Below, one piece after another: positions 24,374 through 32,479 of a stretch of 64,000 nucleotides of DNA; position 1 is the first letter of the stretch; each line of letters starts with the position of its first letter. The stretch lies in NCBI GenBank assembly GCA_937900415.1, contig CALCEY010000015.1, positions 1 through 64,000 of the forward strand, in the 5' to 3' direction. Source of the DNA: an uncultured Clostridia bacterium. GTDB lineage: Bacteria > Bacillota > Clostridia > Peptostreptococcales > Anaerovoracaceae. The notes below the pieces were generated by a model. The model was not told the DNA's origin, did not search any database, and saw only the letters and a list, made by a program, of their open reading frames with translations. Both the position numbers and the translations under genes were made by a program.

Positions 24374-25134
24374 ATATTTTAGTTTCAAACGATGACGGCA
24401 TAAAAGCACGAGGGCTTGCCGAGCTTACCAAAGCGCTCAGCAAAAAGGGAAGAGTATACGTATGCGCTCCCGATTCGCAGCGAAGCGCCAGCAGCCACGC
24501 TCTCAGCGTAAATAACGAGATTACTATGAAAAAGACGGATTTTGAAGGGGCGGAGATGGCCTTTGAAGTAGGAGGAACTCCCGCTGACTGCGTGAAACTC
24601 GGTTTATATGTTCTGAGAAAAATGGGAATAGATATAGATATAGTCTACTCAGGCATAAATCACGGCGGCAATCTCGGCACGGATACGATGTACTCTGGAA
24701 CTGTTTCCGCCGCTGCCGAGGGAGTGTTCAACGGATTGCCGGCGGTAGCCGTATCGGTCAACGACCATCAGGCGACCCACTTTGAAGGAGCGTGTAAGTT
24801 AGCTGTCGATATTCTTCCCAAAATGCTGGACGAAGGGAGACCTGCCGGAGTTGTAAGCATCAATACGCCAAATATTCCGATAGAGAAAATTCGCGGAGTA
24901 AAAACTGCAAAATTGGGAACAGTAGGCTATCACGAGTGGTTCGAGATAACGGCTGAGGACGGGGAAGAAGTTACATATAAATATTCGGGATTTCCGAAGG
25001 AACTGGACTGCTGGACAGACGAAACCGACGCTAAACTGATAAGAGACGGATATGCCACAATATCTTCGGTTAAATATGATCAAAACGACCCGGAGGGTAA
25101 TGATAAAATAGACAAATGGGAGGTAAAAATATGA
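24370..25134 (+). CDS. surE: 5'/3'-nucleotidase SurE
   Basis: This 254-residue SurE-family nucleotidase removes phosphate from 5'- and 3'-nucleoside monophosphates. The opening MNILVSNDDG holds the two metal-binding Asp; further signatures are PDSQRSASSHA (metal Ser), GTPADCVKLG and SGINHGGNLGTDTMYSGTVS with the metal Asn. The ATG overlaps the Sir2 stop (ATGA) and its own stop overlaps the next ATG in the same way, so translation is coupled along the operon. Its link to the sirtuin could be nucleotide or NAD product turnover, but that is inference. Confidence 0.95.
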   Translation: MNILVSNDDGIKARGLAELTKALSKKGRVYVCAPDSQRSASSHALSVNNEITMKKTDFEGAEMAFEVGGTPADCVKLGLYVLRKMGIDIDIVYSGINHGGNLGTDTMYSGTVSAAAEGVFNGLPAVAVSVNDHQATHFEGACKLAVDILPKMLDEGRPAGVVSINTPNIPIEKIRGVKTAKLGTVGYHEWFEITAEDGEEVTYKYSGFPKELDCWTDETDAKLIRDGYATISSVKYDQNDPEGNDKIDKWEVKI

Positions 25135-25685
25135 ATGAAGTTGTGAGATTTAAAAGAGAAGACACTGTTCTTGTTGTGATAGATTTGCAGGAAAGGCTCA
25201 TGCCGGCGATGTATGAGGCGGAAAGAACGGAAAACCGGAATGTCAGACTTATTTCGGGAATGAAGCTTTTGAATGTGCCTGTGCTGGCTACAACACAGTA
25301 TGCAAAGGGACTGGGACAGACTGTTGCGCCGGTGGCGGATGCTCTGGCGGATTGTCCCGTTTTCGACAAAACTTATTTCAGCGCATATAAAGATGAGGCT
25401 TTCCGCAAAGCTCTTGAAGAGACGGGAAGAAAAACAGTTGTTATAACAGGAGTTGAAAGTCACGTATGTGTTCAGCAGACGGCGCTTGATATGATACAGG
25501 CCGGCTACAAGGTGGCTCTTGCCATGGACTGCGTGAGCTCAAGAACAGCAGAAAGTATAAGAAATGCGGAAATGACCCTTTCTGCGGCAGGCGCATGCTT
25601 GACATGCACAGAGAGCGTTCTTTTCGATTTGCTTGAAAGCGCAAAGGCTCCGGAATTCAAACAGATTTCAGCTATAATAAAATAG
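25131..25685 (+). CDS. Isochorismatase-like cysteine hydrolase
   Basis: This 184-residue single-domain protein has the isochorismatase/nicotinamidase fold. The catalytic triad is visible: Asp in VVIDLQERLM, Lys in VFDKTYFSA, and Cys in GVESHVCVQQTA. The family includes nicotinamidases, isochorismatases and ureide hydrolases. The typical nicotinamidase metal motif (DxHxxxH) is not evident, so nicotinamide is not the favoured substrate, although the sirtuin two genes upstream, which releases nicotinamide, makes the idea tempting. The start at 25131 follows GGGAGGT and overlaps the surE stop. Confidence 0.85.
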   Translation: MNEVVRFKREDTVLVVIDLQERLMPAMYEAERTENRNVRLISGMKLLNVPVLATTQYAKGLGQTVAPVADALADCPVFDKTYFSAYKDEAFRKALEETGRKTVVITGVESHVCVQQTALDMIQAGYKVALAMDCVSSRTAESIRNAEMTLSAAGACLTCTESVLFDLLESAKAPEFKQISAIIK

Positions 25686-25692
25686 GTGCGGC

Positions 25693-26652
25693 ATGATATT
25701 TAAAAATAATTTCAGCAATTTGACAGAAAAAGAGCTCTTGATAAGTTATTTTGACGGCTTTGATTATCAGTCTTCAAGCCATACGTTCATAGCCAATTAT
25801 ATCTGGAGAGACACTCATAAACTGACGTGGGACATAATAGAAGACTATCTTTTTATTGCAGGCCTGGGAAACACGGAGTCTGACGAGGAAGAGTGCTTCG
25901 TGTCTTTTCCTCTTACGAGGACCGGGGAGTACGACGGCAGACAGGTTAGAAAGGCTGTGGAGTCGGTAAGAGAGCTATTTAAAAGTAAAGGGAAGCGGTT
26001 TGAAATGGGACTGGTTCCGGAATCGCTGCTTCCGGCTTTGAACAGCGCCTTTGGAGACGAAGTAAGCCTCAAGCATGAAAGAGACGATGATGATTACGTG
26101 TATCTCAGAGAAGAACTGGTCAAACTCAGCGGGCGCAAGCTTCACCAAAAGAAAAATCATCTCAACTATTTTCTGCGGAATTATCAATTTACCTATGAGG
26201 AAGCGACGCCTGAAACGGTTCCCGAGATAATGGAGTATATATACAGCAAGAACGAATACAAACTGGGAGAAACACCGGAAGAATGGAAGCCTATCCTTGA
26301 AATGGAAAACATTGCGATAGCCGAACTTTTAAAGTTTGCCGGCAAAGGGCTGCTTTCGGGAATAATCAGAATAGACGGAAAGATTGTTGCGGTAACGCTT
26401 GGGGAATTCGCAAGAAGCAACAGCAAGGAAACGGTAATAGTCCACGTTGAAAAAGCCGACGACAGAATAAGAGGACTGTATCAGGCTATAAACAACGAAT
26501 TTTGTAAACGCTTGCCTGAAGAAACCATCTACGTCAACAGGGAAGAGGATATGGGCATGGAAAATCTCAGGCAAACTAAGCTCTCATACAAGCCTTTCAG
26601 AATGGCGCAAAAGTACACGGTAAGTTTCGGACAGGAAGCCCTAGAACCGTAG
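25693..26652 (+). CDS. DUF2156 (phosphatidylglycerol lysyltransferase C-domain-like) protein
   Basis: This 319-residue soluble protein has tandem GNAT-like folds as in DUF2156, the C-terminal domain of lysyl-phosphatidylglycerol synthases. The stretches RKLHQKKNHLNYFLRNY (about 147-163), ALLSGIIRIDGKIVAVTLGE-like core (about 235) and YVNREEDMGMENLRQTKLSYKP (about 283-304) are typical. It has no membrane helices, so it is not an MprF protein. It may transfer an aminoacyl or acyl group to an unknown acceptor. It is the last gene of the Sir2-SurE operon, 7 bp after the previous stop, with an unclear RBS. Confidence 0.78.
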   Translation: MIFKNNFSNLTEKELLISYFDGFDYQSSSHTFIANYIWRDTHKLTWDIIEDYLFIAGLGNTESDEEECFVSFPLTRTGEYDGRQVRKAVESVRELFKSKGKRFEMGLVPESLLPALNSAFGDEVSLKHERDDDDYVYLREELVKLSGRKLHQKKNHLNYFLRNYQFTYEEATPETVPEIMEYIYSKNEYKLGETPEEWKPILEMENIAIAELLKFAGKGLLSGIIRIDGKIVAVTLGEFARSNSKETVIVHVEKADDRIRGLYQAINNEFCKRLPEETIYVNREEDMGMENLRQTKLSYKPFRMAQKYTVSFGQEALEP

Positions 26653-26907
26653 GTGCGTTTGCTCTGCAAGAACAGCCGGGATGTTGTCTTAAACGATAAA
26701 AGCGTATAATGGCTAAACCCGCGTAAAATCAAAGAGTTTGTTAGCTTTATATCATGCTTTGAAGCGACAGAAAACCGTATAAAAGGGCCTTCGCATTGTT
26801 AATTTAAATACTTTCGCCGGAGGCCTTTGAATTTAGTTTTCCTTATGATAGAATGAATTTGGAAATAGCAGACTTCAAGGTTTTTGTTAAAAAATTAACT
26901 AAAACTA
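26653..26907. other. Intergenic region with no gene seen
   Basis: No frame with start, RBS and family resemblance was found. An imperfect hairpin around 26786-26831 (AAGGGCCTTCG against CGGAGGCCTT) may end the upstream operon, but the pairing is poor and there is no clean T tail. Confidence 0.4.
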
Positions 26908-26936
26908 TTGAATTCTTTTGTCCTTTATGCTTTAAT
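26908..26936 (+). promoter_or_regulatory. Promoter of the thiolase gene
   Basis: TTGAAT (26908-26913) and TTTAAT (26931-26936) with a 17-bp spacer; the RBS AAGGAGGAT follows. Confidence 0.55.
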
Positions 26937-27009
26937 GTATATAGCAAGGGAAGTGTGATTTGCTATGGGCATAAGGTAGATCAAATATTATCTTAAGGAG
27001 GATATAAAA

Positions 27010-28191
27010 ATGAAAGAAGCTGTAATCGTAAGCGCAGTGAGAACACCTATGGGTAGCTTTGGCGGTTCCTTGAAAAATGTTCCTACAAGAACGCTTGGAG
27101 CCATCGTTATCAAAGAGGCCCTCAAGAGAGCCGGAATCAAGCCGGAAATGGTAGAAGAGGTTATCATGGGAGCGGTTCTTCAAGGCGCGCTTGGACAGAA
27201 CGTAGCAAGACAAATGACATTAGACGCAGGACTGCCTAAGGAAGTTCCGGCGATGACTATCAATAAAGTATGCGGTTCAGGTCTCAGAGCTATCGAGCTG
27301 GCTGCCCAGATTATCAAGGCGGGAGACGCCGACATTATCGTAGCGGGCGGTGCAGAAAACATGTCTGCTACGGCTTATGCTCTTCCTTCCGGAAGATGGG
27401 GCGCAAGAATGAACGACACCAAGATTGTTGACATGATGACCAACGATGGTTTGACTGACGCTTTCAACAATTATCACATGGGTATCACGGCTGAGAACGT
27501 TGCAGAGCAGTGGGGAATCACCAGGGAAGAGCTGGACGAGTTCTCAGTAATCTCCCAGAACAGAGCTGAAGCAGCTATCAAAGCCGGCAAGTTCAAGGAT
27601 GAAATCGTTCCTGTGGAAATTCCTCAGAGAAAGGGCGATCCTATCATCTTCGATACGGATGAATTCCCTAAATTCGGAACTACAATGGAGAAGGTAGCTA
27701 AATTAAAGCCTGCCTTCAAGAAGGACGGTATCGTAACGGCTGCCAATGCCTCCGGTATCAATGACGCCGGTGCAGCTGTAGTGGTTATGTCCAGAGAAAA
27801 AGCAGAAGAGCTTGGAATCAAGCCTTTGTGCACAATTAAGTCATATGCTTCGGCAGGCGTTGACCCTTCAATCATGGGCGTAGGTCCTGTTCCTGCTTCC
27901 GAAAAGGCTCTTAAGAAAGCCGGCCTGACTATGGCTGACATCGACCTGGTAGAAGCGAACGAAGCATTTGCCGCTCAGTCATTGGCAGTAAGAAAGGATT
28001 TAGGCCTTGATCCTGAAAAGACCAATGTGAACGGCGGAGCTATCGCACTCGGACATCCTATCGGAGCGTCCGGATGCAGAATTCTCATCACTCTGCTTTA
28101 TGAAATGCTGAGAAGACCTGAGACCAAGTATGGCCTGGCAACTCTCTGCATCGGCGGAGGCATGGGAACCACGCTTATAATTGAAAAATAA
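27010..28191 (+). CDS. thlA: Acetyl-CoA C-acetyltransferase (thiolase)
   Basis: This 393-residue biosynthetic-type thiolase condenses two acetyl-CoA to acetoacetyl-CoA or runs in reverse, at the entry of butyrate, ketone or amino acid fermentation routes. The acyl-accepting Cys is Cys88 in [10 protein letters not shown], the His is in GHPIGASG (about 349), and the second Cys is in [10 protein letters not shown] (about 379). The length is standard. It is monocistronic: own promoter, strong RBS, strong terminator. No crotonase or hydroxybutyryl-CoA dehydrogenase is adjacent, so the rest of the pathway is elsewhere. Codon choice looks more uniform than in its neighbours, as in a highly expressed gene. 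Confidence 0.95.
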   Translation: MKEAVIVSAVRTPMGSFGGSLKNVPTRTLGAIVIKEALKRAGIKPEMVEEVIMGAVLQGALGQNVARQMTLDAGLPKEVPAMTINKVCGSGLRAIELAAQIIKAGDADIIVAGGAENMSATAYALPSGRWGARMNDTKIVDMMTNDGLTDAFNNYHMGITAENVAEQWGITREELDEFSVISQNRAEAAIKAGKFKDEIVPVEIPQRKGDPIIFDTDEFPKFGTTMEKVAKLKPAFKKDGIVTAANASGINDAGAAVVVMSREKAEELGIKPLCTIKSYASAGVDPSIMGVGPVPASEKALKKAGLTMADIDLVEANEAFAAQSLAVRKDLGLDPEKTNVNGGAIALGHPIGASGCRILITLLYEMLRRPETKYGLATLCIGGGMGTTLIIEK

Positions 28192-28217
28192 TCAGACCTG
28201 TGAGTAGGTAATTTATG

Positions 28218-28273
28218 GAGACGGAATGATGGAGCGGCTTTTAAAGCCGCCCCTTGAATCCGTCTCTTTTTTT
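28218..28273 (+). terminator. Strong terminator after the thiolase gene
   Basis: GAGACGGA (28218-28225) pairs with TCCGTCTC (28259-28266), an inner GCGGCTT/AAGCCGC stem lies in the loop, and seven T follow. Confidence 0.85.
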
Positions 28274-28341
28274 AGAAAATATGTCACAAAACCGCCTCAT
28301 AATTGTTTATTTTATAGGAGCGTGAAAGGGGGGGAGCAGCC

Positions 28342-28851
28342 TTGAGGCAAGGAAAAAACGACAGTATAATAGCAGACCTCTACAGGCGCTATTACAGCAA
28401 GCTCATGCTTATCGCCTGCTCCTACACGCACGATAAGTCTGCCGCGGAGGATTTGGTGCATGAAGCGTTTCTGAAAGCGATACTGTCCTATAAGCCCGGA
28501 GGCAGCTTTCTGAGCTGGGCCGGCAGGGTTATACGCAACGATTTTCTGAATGGAAAAAAACGCGAAAAATACGCTGAGGCAGCAGAAGCAAAAGAGATAA
28601 TTACGCCTGTCTGCGAGGACCTTCTTAAGGGGTATATAAAAGGCGAGGAAAGGGTGAAGCTGGCTGCTATGATAGCGGCTTTGCCTGAAAAGTACAGAAG
28701 CGTAATGATAGCAAGCGTATATCTGCAGGAGAAAAATTCACAGATAGCTAAAGCCTATGGGATTTCCGAGGAAAATGTAAGACAGATAAAATCCAGAGCG
28801 AAGAAAATGCTGATAAAGATGCGGGGTGAAGAAAATGAGAGAGATAAATGA
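28342..28851 (+). CDS. ECF-type RNA polymerase sigma factor
   Basis: This 169-residue sigma-70 family protein has region 2 (YRRYYSKLMLIACSYTHDKSAAEDLVHEAFLKA, about residues 13-45) and region 4 (ALPEKYRSVMIASVYLQEKNSQIAKAYGISEENVRQIKSRAKK, about 112-158), separated by a short linker as in ECF sigma factors. It starts with TTG after AAAGGGGGGG. It overlaps the next gene, a predicted anti-sigma factor, which should hold it inactive at the membrane. Its regulon and signal are unknown; the pair may control itself and the EFR1 gene downstream. Confidence 0.87.
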   Translation: MRQGKNDSIIADLYRRYYSKLMLIACSYTHDKSAAEDLVHEAFLKAILSYKPGGSFLSWAGRVIRNDFLNGKKREKYAEAAEAKEIITPVCEDLLKGYIKGEERVKLAAMIAALPEKYRSVMIASVYLQEKNSQIAKAYGISEENVRQIKSRAKKMLIKMRGEENERDK

Positions 28852-29872
28852 GGAAAAGAAAAATATTGACGGCAGACAAGAGACCATAGATGATGAATTA
28901 AATGATATGGGCATGCAGTCCGAGCCTGACTTTGACGCTTATATTGAAAAAACCATCAACAGTAGGATAAAAAAGATAGCGGCAAAGACCTGTATAATTA
29001 TTACTGCAGTCGTTATCCTGATATTTTTCTGCATAAGTCCGCTGATGAATCTTTGCTTTGCCAATGCCGCCAAGCTCAATGAAGGCGAAAACAGCGTTCT
29101 GCTTAAGACTATGAGAGCCTATTATGAAACGGTGTTTCCGTATTATGAGGTTTGCGGGATAAATGTGGAAAAAGACGGCTTCGGGTGCTATACTTTGAAT
29201 ATGAACGTGGCAGACCACAGAGAAAAGACTTATATAGGAGCTACAGACGTCATAATGGAGATGAGGCTTGGGAAGCTGTCTGTAAAGTCCGACCCCGACG
29301 GGAAAGCAACGTTTATGCTTGGGAGGTTTGATGAGAATAACATAATTACAGAGGGAGAGCTTGAACAGCTTTATCGTGACATTGAGGAGCTTCCGGAGTC
29401 TGCCGTAATATATGCTTCAGTTTCGCAGAAGAAGGCGGAGGACGTAGCTTCCGTTGCGGAAAAGGCCGGGGATAAGATTGAGCTTCAATGGATTCAGGTG
29501 TATGAACCGGAAAGCGATTTTCAGGCAGGGGTAAGCTTGAATATTACAGCTGCCTTTGGAAAACGCGACCTGAGGGATGAAATGAACGGCGAGGAAATAA
29601 AAGAGGTGTATATCGAGAACCTTGAATTTTTGAGAGAAAATTTTGATATATGGAAAAATCTCGGTATATACAGCAATTCCAGCATATATTATACCGGAGA
29701 CGCCGATGTTATCGACGGCTTGATTTCTAAAGCGAAAGATTATGATTCCATTGAAACTAAGAATTTCTGCATTTCCGGAGGCCGTGACGACATTCTCGCA
29801 TATCTTGCGGCGCAGGAAGCGGAGTGGGACAATGTTCAGATTGACAAGGTGAATTACAGCAGCTTCGGTTGA
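28835..29872 (+). CDS. Membrane anti-sigma factor (Sigma_reg-type)
   Basis: This 345-residue protein has a short cytoplasmic N terminus (about 1-45), one membrane helix (about 48-70, IIITAVVILIFFCISPLMNL region) and a large extracytoplasmic domain. That domain has the features of the sigma factor regulator N- and C-terminal domains seen in YhdL-like anti-sigma factors. The gene overlaps the ECF sigma gene by 17 bp. The ATG at 28835 was preferred to GTG at 28826 for spacing from GGGGTGA. The outer domain ends in a beta-rich segment that resembles small-residue-counting domains but has no clear ligand motif. Function as anti-sigma is inferred from topology and gene order. Confidence 0.75.
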   Translation: MREINEEKKNIDGRQETIDDELNDMGMQSEPDFDAYIEKTINSRIKKIAAKTCIIITAVVILIFFCISPLMNLCFANAAKLNEGENSVLLKTMRAYYETVFPYYEVCGINVEKDGFGCYTLNMNVADHREKTYIGATDVIMEMRLGKLSVKSDPDGKATFMLGRFDENNIITEGELEQLYRDIEELPESAVIYASVSQKKAEDVASVAEKAGDKIELQWIQVYEPESDFQAGVSLNITAAFGKRDLRDEMNGEEIKEVYIENLEFLRENFDIWKNLGIYSNSSIYYTGDADVIDGLISKAKDYDSIETKNFCISGGRDDILAYLAAQEAEWDNVQIDKVNYSSFG

Positions 29873-29940
29873 TTCGTTGAAAAGATGAAGACAAAGATTT
29901 GAGTTCTGCAAGAGATGATTTTTCGGAGGATAAGGACAAC

Positions 29941-30687
29941 ATGATAATATATTTTACAGGTACGGGAAACAGCCGGCATGCGGCGCAGAAGCTGGCGGAG
30001 GCAGTAAAAGAGGAGTCGGTGATCGACATGGGGAAGATGATAAAGGATGGGGAGAGAGGAAAATTTTTTTCCGAAACCCCCTATATATTTGTTCTTCCAA
30101 CTTACGGCTGGCGAATTCCTAAAATCGCAGAAGATTTTATCAGAAATTCAATCTTTGAGGGAGATGAAAGAGCATATTTCATCTTGACCTGCGGCGATTC
30201 CTGCGGAAATGCAGGGACGTATGCGGAGAAACTGTGCGACTTTAAAAATCTCAAATTCATGGGCTGCGCCGGGATAAAGATGCCGGAAAATTATATAGCG
30301 ATGTTTTCCGTGCCGGATGAAAAAACATCGGAAACACTGATAAGACGAGGTGATGAAAAAGTCCTTATGCTGGCGAAAAGTATATTGGATGGAAAATGTC
30401 TACCGACGAAAAAATCATTTGCAGGAGCAGTTGAGAGCGCAGTGGTGAATCCCGTTTTTTATGCGCTTATTGTAAAAGCCAAAGGCTTTAGAAGCACACG
30501 GGCTTGCGTAGGCTGCGGTCTTTGCGCAGAGGTATGCGTGATGAACAACATAAGCATCAGCGGAGGAAAGCCTGTCTGGAATGACAGATGCACCCATTGC
30601 ATGGCATGTATATGCAGGTGTCCGGAAGAGGCTATCGAATATAAGCGCAGGTCTGAGGGCAAGCGACGCTACTATCTTGAGGATTAG
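29941..30687 (+). CDS. EFR1-type flavodoxin-ferredoxin fusion protein (second copy)
   Basis: This 248-residue protein begins with a flavodoxin-like domain (IIYFTGTGNSRHAAQKLAE: FMN phosphate loop TGTGNSR at about 6-12) and ends with two 4Fe-4S motifs, CVGCGLCAEVCVMNN and CTHCMACICRCP. The second Cys group of the first motif has VMN instead of the usual P. It differs in length and sequence from the copy at 17133-17999, so the two are not recent duplicates. The start at 29941 has CGGAGG upstream and begins the conserved fold. It lies 68 bp after the anti-sigma gene and may belong to that unit. A terminator follows. Confidence 0.83.
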   Translation: MIIYFTGTGNSRHAAQKLAEAVKEESVIDMGKMIKDGERGKFFSETPYIFVLPTYGWRIPKIAEDFIRNSIFEGDERAYFILTCGDSCGNAGTYAEKLCDFKNLKFMGCAGIKMPENYIAMFSVPDEKTSETLIRRGDEKVLMLAKSILDGKCLPTKKSFAGAVESAVVNPVFYALIVKAKGFRSTRACVGCGLCAEVCVMNNISISGGKPVWNDRCTHCMACICRCPEEAIEYKRRSEGKRRYYLED

Positions 30688-30734
30688 CAGACGGGCTTAA
30701 GCCGGACAAGGGCATAATGACCTTTAAAAATATT

Positions 30735-30768
30735 AAGCCGCAGCTTTATTTGCTGCGGCTTTTGCTTT
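30735..30768. terminator. Terminator between convergent genes
   Basis: AAGCCGCAG and CTGCGGCTT form a 9-bp perfect stem followed by TTGCTTTT. Confidence 0.8.
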
Positions 30769-30831
30769 TAAAAGAGAATTTAGTTTTGAACATGTATGTG
30801 GGGCATTTCCTAACACGGTTGCCTGAAAAAA

Positions 30832-31656
30832 TTATTCTCCGAGATATTCTTCAAGAGTTATACCTTTTTCTGTGATTTCTTTTGCAACATCAACGCCTAC
30901 GTAACGAAGGTGCCAGGGCTCATAGGAATAGCCTGTTATATCCGTTTTATTTTTAGGATAACGTATGATGAAGCCGTATTCGCTGCAATGATTATTTATC
31001 CATATTCCTTCGGGATATTCGATGAAATTTTGTTTTAGTCCATAGTCCATGGAGGAAGAGGTTACGTCTACGGCCCAGCCTGTATGATGTTCGCTCCTGC
31101 CCGGATATGCGGAAACCGTATTGGCATAGTCTGCGCCATTTCTTGAAACATAGCCGTTATATATGGATTTTTGCGTTGAGTAGGAGCGATAAGTAGAGCA
31201 TATTATAAATTTTATGCCGTCTTTTTCGGCGTCTTTCAGCATTTTGAGATACGCTTCGTAAGCCTCCCTTTTGAAATAGAGGCCCTGATTGGTGGATAGG
31301 GAACCGTCTACGGGAACCATATCGATAGGCTCATAATTTTCGGAGACAGCGTGGAGCTTGTTTACCAGAACGAGCTTGCTTCCGTCGTCTTTTTCCAGCG
31401 TGTCGATGACGTCAGGCAAGCCTGTGACATTGGGCCTTTTGGCAGGCTGATTACCTGTTTCGCCCTTTGAAACAGGATTTTCCTCATCAATGCTGTGAGC
31501 GGCACCGCCGGAGGCGGTGATTGAGTCTTTTTCACCTGTGCTTTGGCCGCCGTCTGTATCTGCTTCGCTGTTTGAATTATGCTTGCCGCAGCCGGACAAG
31601 ATTAGAATAAATATTATAAGCATTATGGATATGTAAGTCTCTTTGCATTTTTTCAT
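30832..31656 (-). CDS. D-alanyl-D-alanine carboxypeptidase (M15B, VanY-like) lipoprotein
   Basis: This 274-residue lipoprotein is anchored by the lipobox LSGC (Cys23) and followed by a Ser/Gly/Asp-rich linker of about 60 residues. The C-terminal zinc peptidase domain (about 95-270) has SEHHTGWAVD, matching SxHxxGxAxD with His and Asp ligands, and EPWHLRYVG with the catalytic Glu and third ligand His. It trims terminal D-Ala from peptidoglycan stem peptides outside the membrane. No vanHAX or regulator genes are near, so it is a cell-wall maintenance enzyme rather than part of a glycopeptide resistance cluster. It is monocistronic. Confidence 0.9.
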   Translation of the reverse strand: MKKCKETYISIMLIIFILILSGCGKHNSNSEADTDGGQSTGEKDSITASGGAAHSIDEENPVSKGETGNQPAKRPNVTGLPDVIDTLEKDDGSKLVLVNKLHAVSENYEPIDMVPVDGSLSTNQGLYFKREAYEAYLKMLKDAEKDGIKFIICSTYRSYSTQKSIYNGYVSRNGADYANTVSAYPGRSEHHTGWAVDVTSSSMDYGLKQNFIEYPEGIWINNHCSEYGFIIRYPKNKTDITGYSYEPWHLRYVGVDVAKEITEKGITLEEYLGE

Positions 31657-32090
31657 TATGTATCTCCTGAAAGCCGTTCGTCTTAAATGAAACTGATATG
31701 CTGTCGGCTGTTTTTTATCATGCGCTGTTTTGAGGGTTTTGCCGGATTTGAAGCTGCTGTATTTTCAGATATTTTTATCTTTGCTGCTCCGTTTGCTCGC
31801 AGTCCATAGAGGCGGTACGGGATATTGTTTCCGGCGTATTGACACTGCCGCTATGCTGACGGGCATTTTCTGCGGAACCGCTTGTGCTTTGTCCCTTTAG
31901 GATAGGCTGTATAAAAGCTCTGTCATCAGCGAAAACAAATTAGTATAGTTACAGTATATCTTATGGACGCCGGAAAGGTCAAAGGAAATATCGAGAGAAA
32001 GGCGGCGTACCTATATTTTGCTTTATAAAAATATTTTTGGAATAGTTTTGGTAAAAAGCAAGTCGGTACTGGATAATTACGCAAAGCGAT
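31657..32090. other. Intergenic region with no gene seen
   Basis: No convincing coding frame was found between the M15 peptidase start and the hairpin elements. The sequence includes the peptidase promoter region on the minus strand; no clear -35/-10 pair was settled on. Confidence 0.4.
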
Positions 32091-32160
32091 GGTATAATGT
32101 CCGCAGAGATTATATTCATCTGGCGCTGCCACAGGGAAGCGGCCATTGAAACGCCGTTTG
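32091..32160. repeat. Hairpin element, type A (copy A1)
   Basis: GGTATAATGTCCGC opens the element. AATGTCCGC (32096-32104) pairs with GCGGCCATT (32139-32147) with one internal mismatch, and an inner stem TGGC-GCT-GCCA sits in the loop. GAAACGCCGTTTGA follows. It is nearly identical to copy A2 and similar to A3 at 60391. Confidence 0.75.
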
Positions 32161-32173
32161 ATTGACCGGAGAG

Positions 32174-32236
32174 CGTTATAATGAACCCAAAATCATATTA
32201 TTCGGCGTTGCCGTAAAGAAGGGTTCATTGAATCAC
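32174..32236. repeat. Hairpin element, type B (copy B1)
   Basis: AATGAACCC (32180-32188) pairs perfectly with GGGTTCATT (32221-32229). The loop has the inner stem CGGC-GTT-GCCG. GAATCACCGC follows. The same unit is at 60309-60370. Confidence 0.75.
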
Positions 32237-32256
32237 CGCTGACATACGTGCTTTGT

Positions 32257-32366
32257 GGTATAATGTCCGCAGAGATTATATTCATCTGGCGCTGCCGCAG
32301 GGAAGCGGCCATTGAAACGCCGTTTGAGGGGGCTTGCTTTTTGCCGATAGCGAAACGCCGTTTGAC
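32257..32366. repeat. Hairpin element, type A (copy A2) with trailing partial repeat
   Basis: AATGTCCGC (32262-32270) pairs with GCGGCCATT (32305-32313); the inner stem is GGC-GCT-GCC. The trailer GCGAAACGCCGTTTGA recurs at 32350-32365 after a short GC-rich gap, so a partial third unit is present. Confidence 0.72.
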
Positions 32367-32479
32367 AGAATATGACCGGTTTAACTGATTTTTTCCGAGC
32401 TCGGCCGGCCGGAGGGCGTCGGAACGCTCAGAAAGCATTATTGGTATAAAATAATATAAATATATTTTGGAGGAATGTA

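Noticed and set aside
25131..25685. Naming the isochorismatase-like gene a nicotinamidase (pncA) because of the nearby sirtuin
   Set aside because: The metal-binding motif expected of nicotinamidases was not seen, so only the family is reported.
31926..32132. Short open frame on the minus strand in the glnS upstream region
   Set aside because: It runs into hairpin element A1, has no RBS and no recognisable composition; treated as non-coding.
32091..32366. CRISPR array considered because of repeated units
   Set aside because: Units are hairpin elements of two sequence types with no regular unique spacers and no cas genes nearby.
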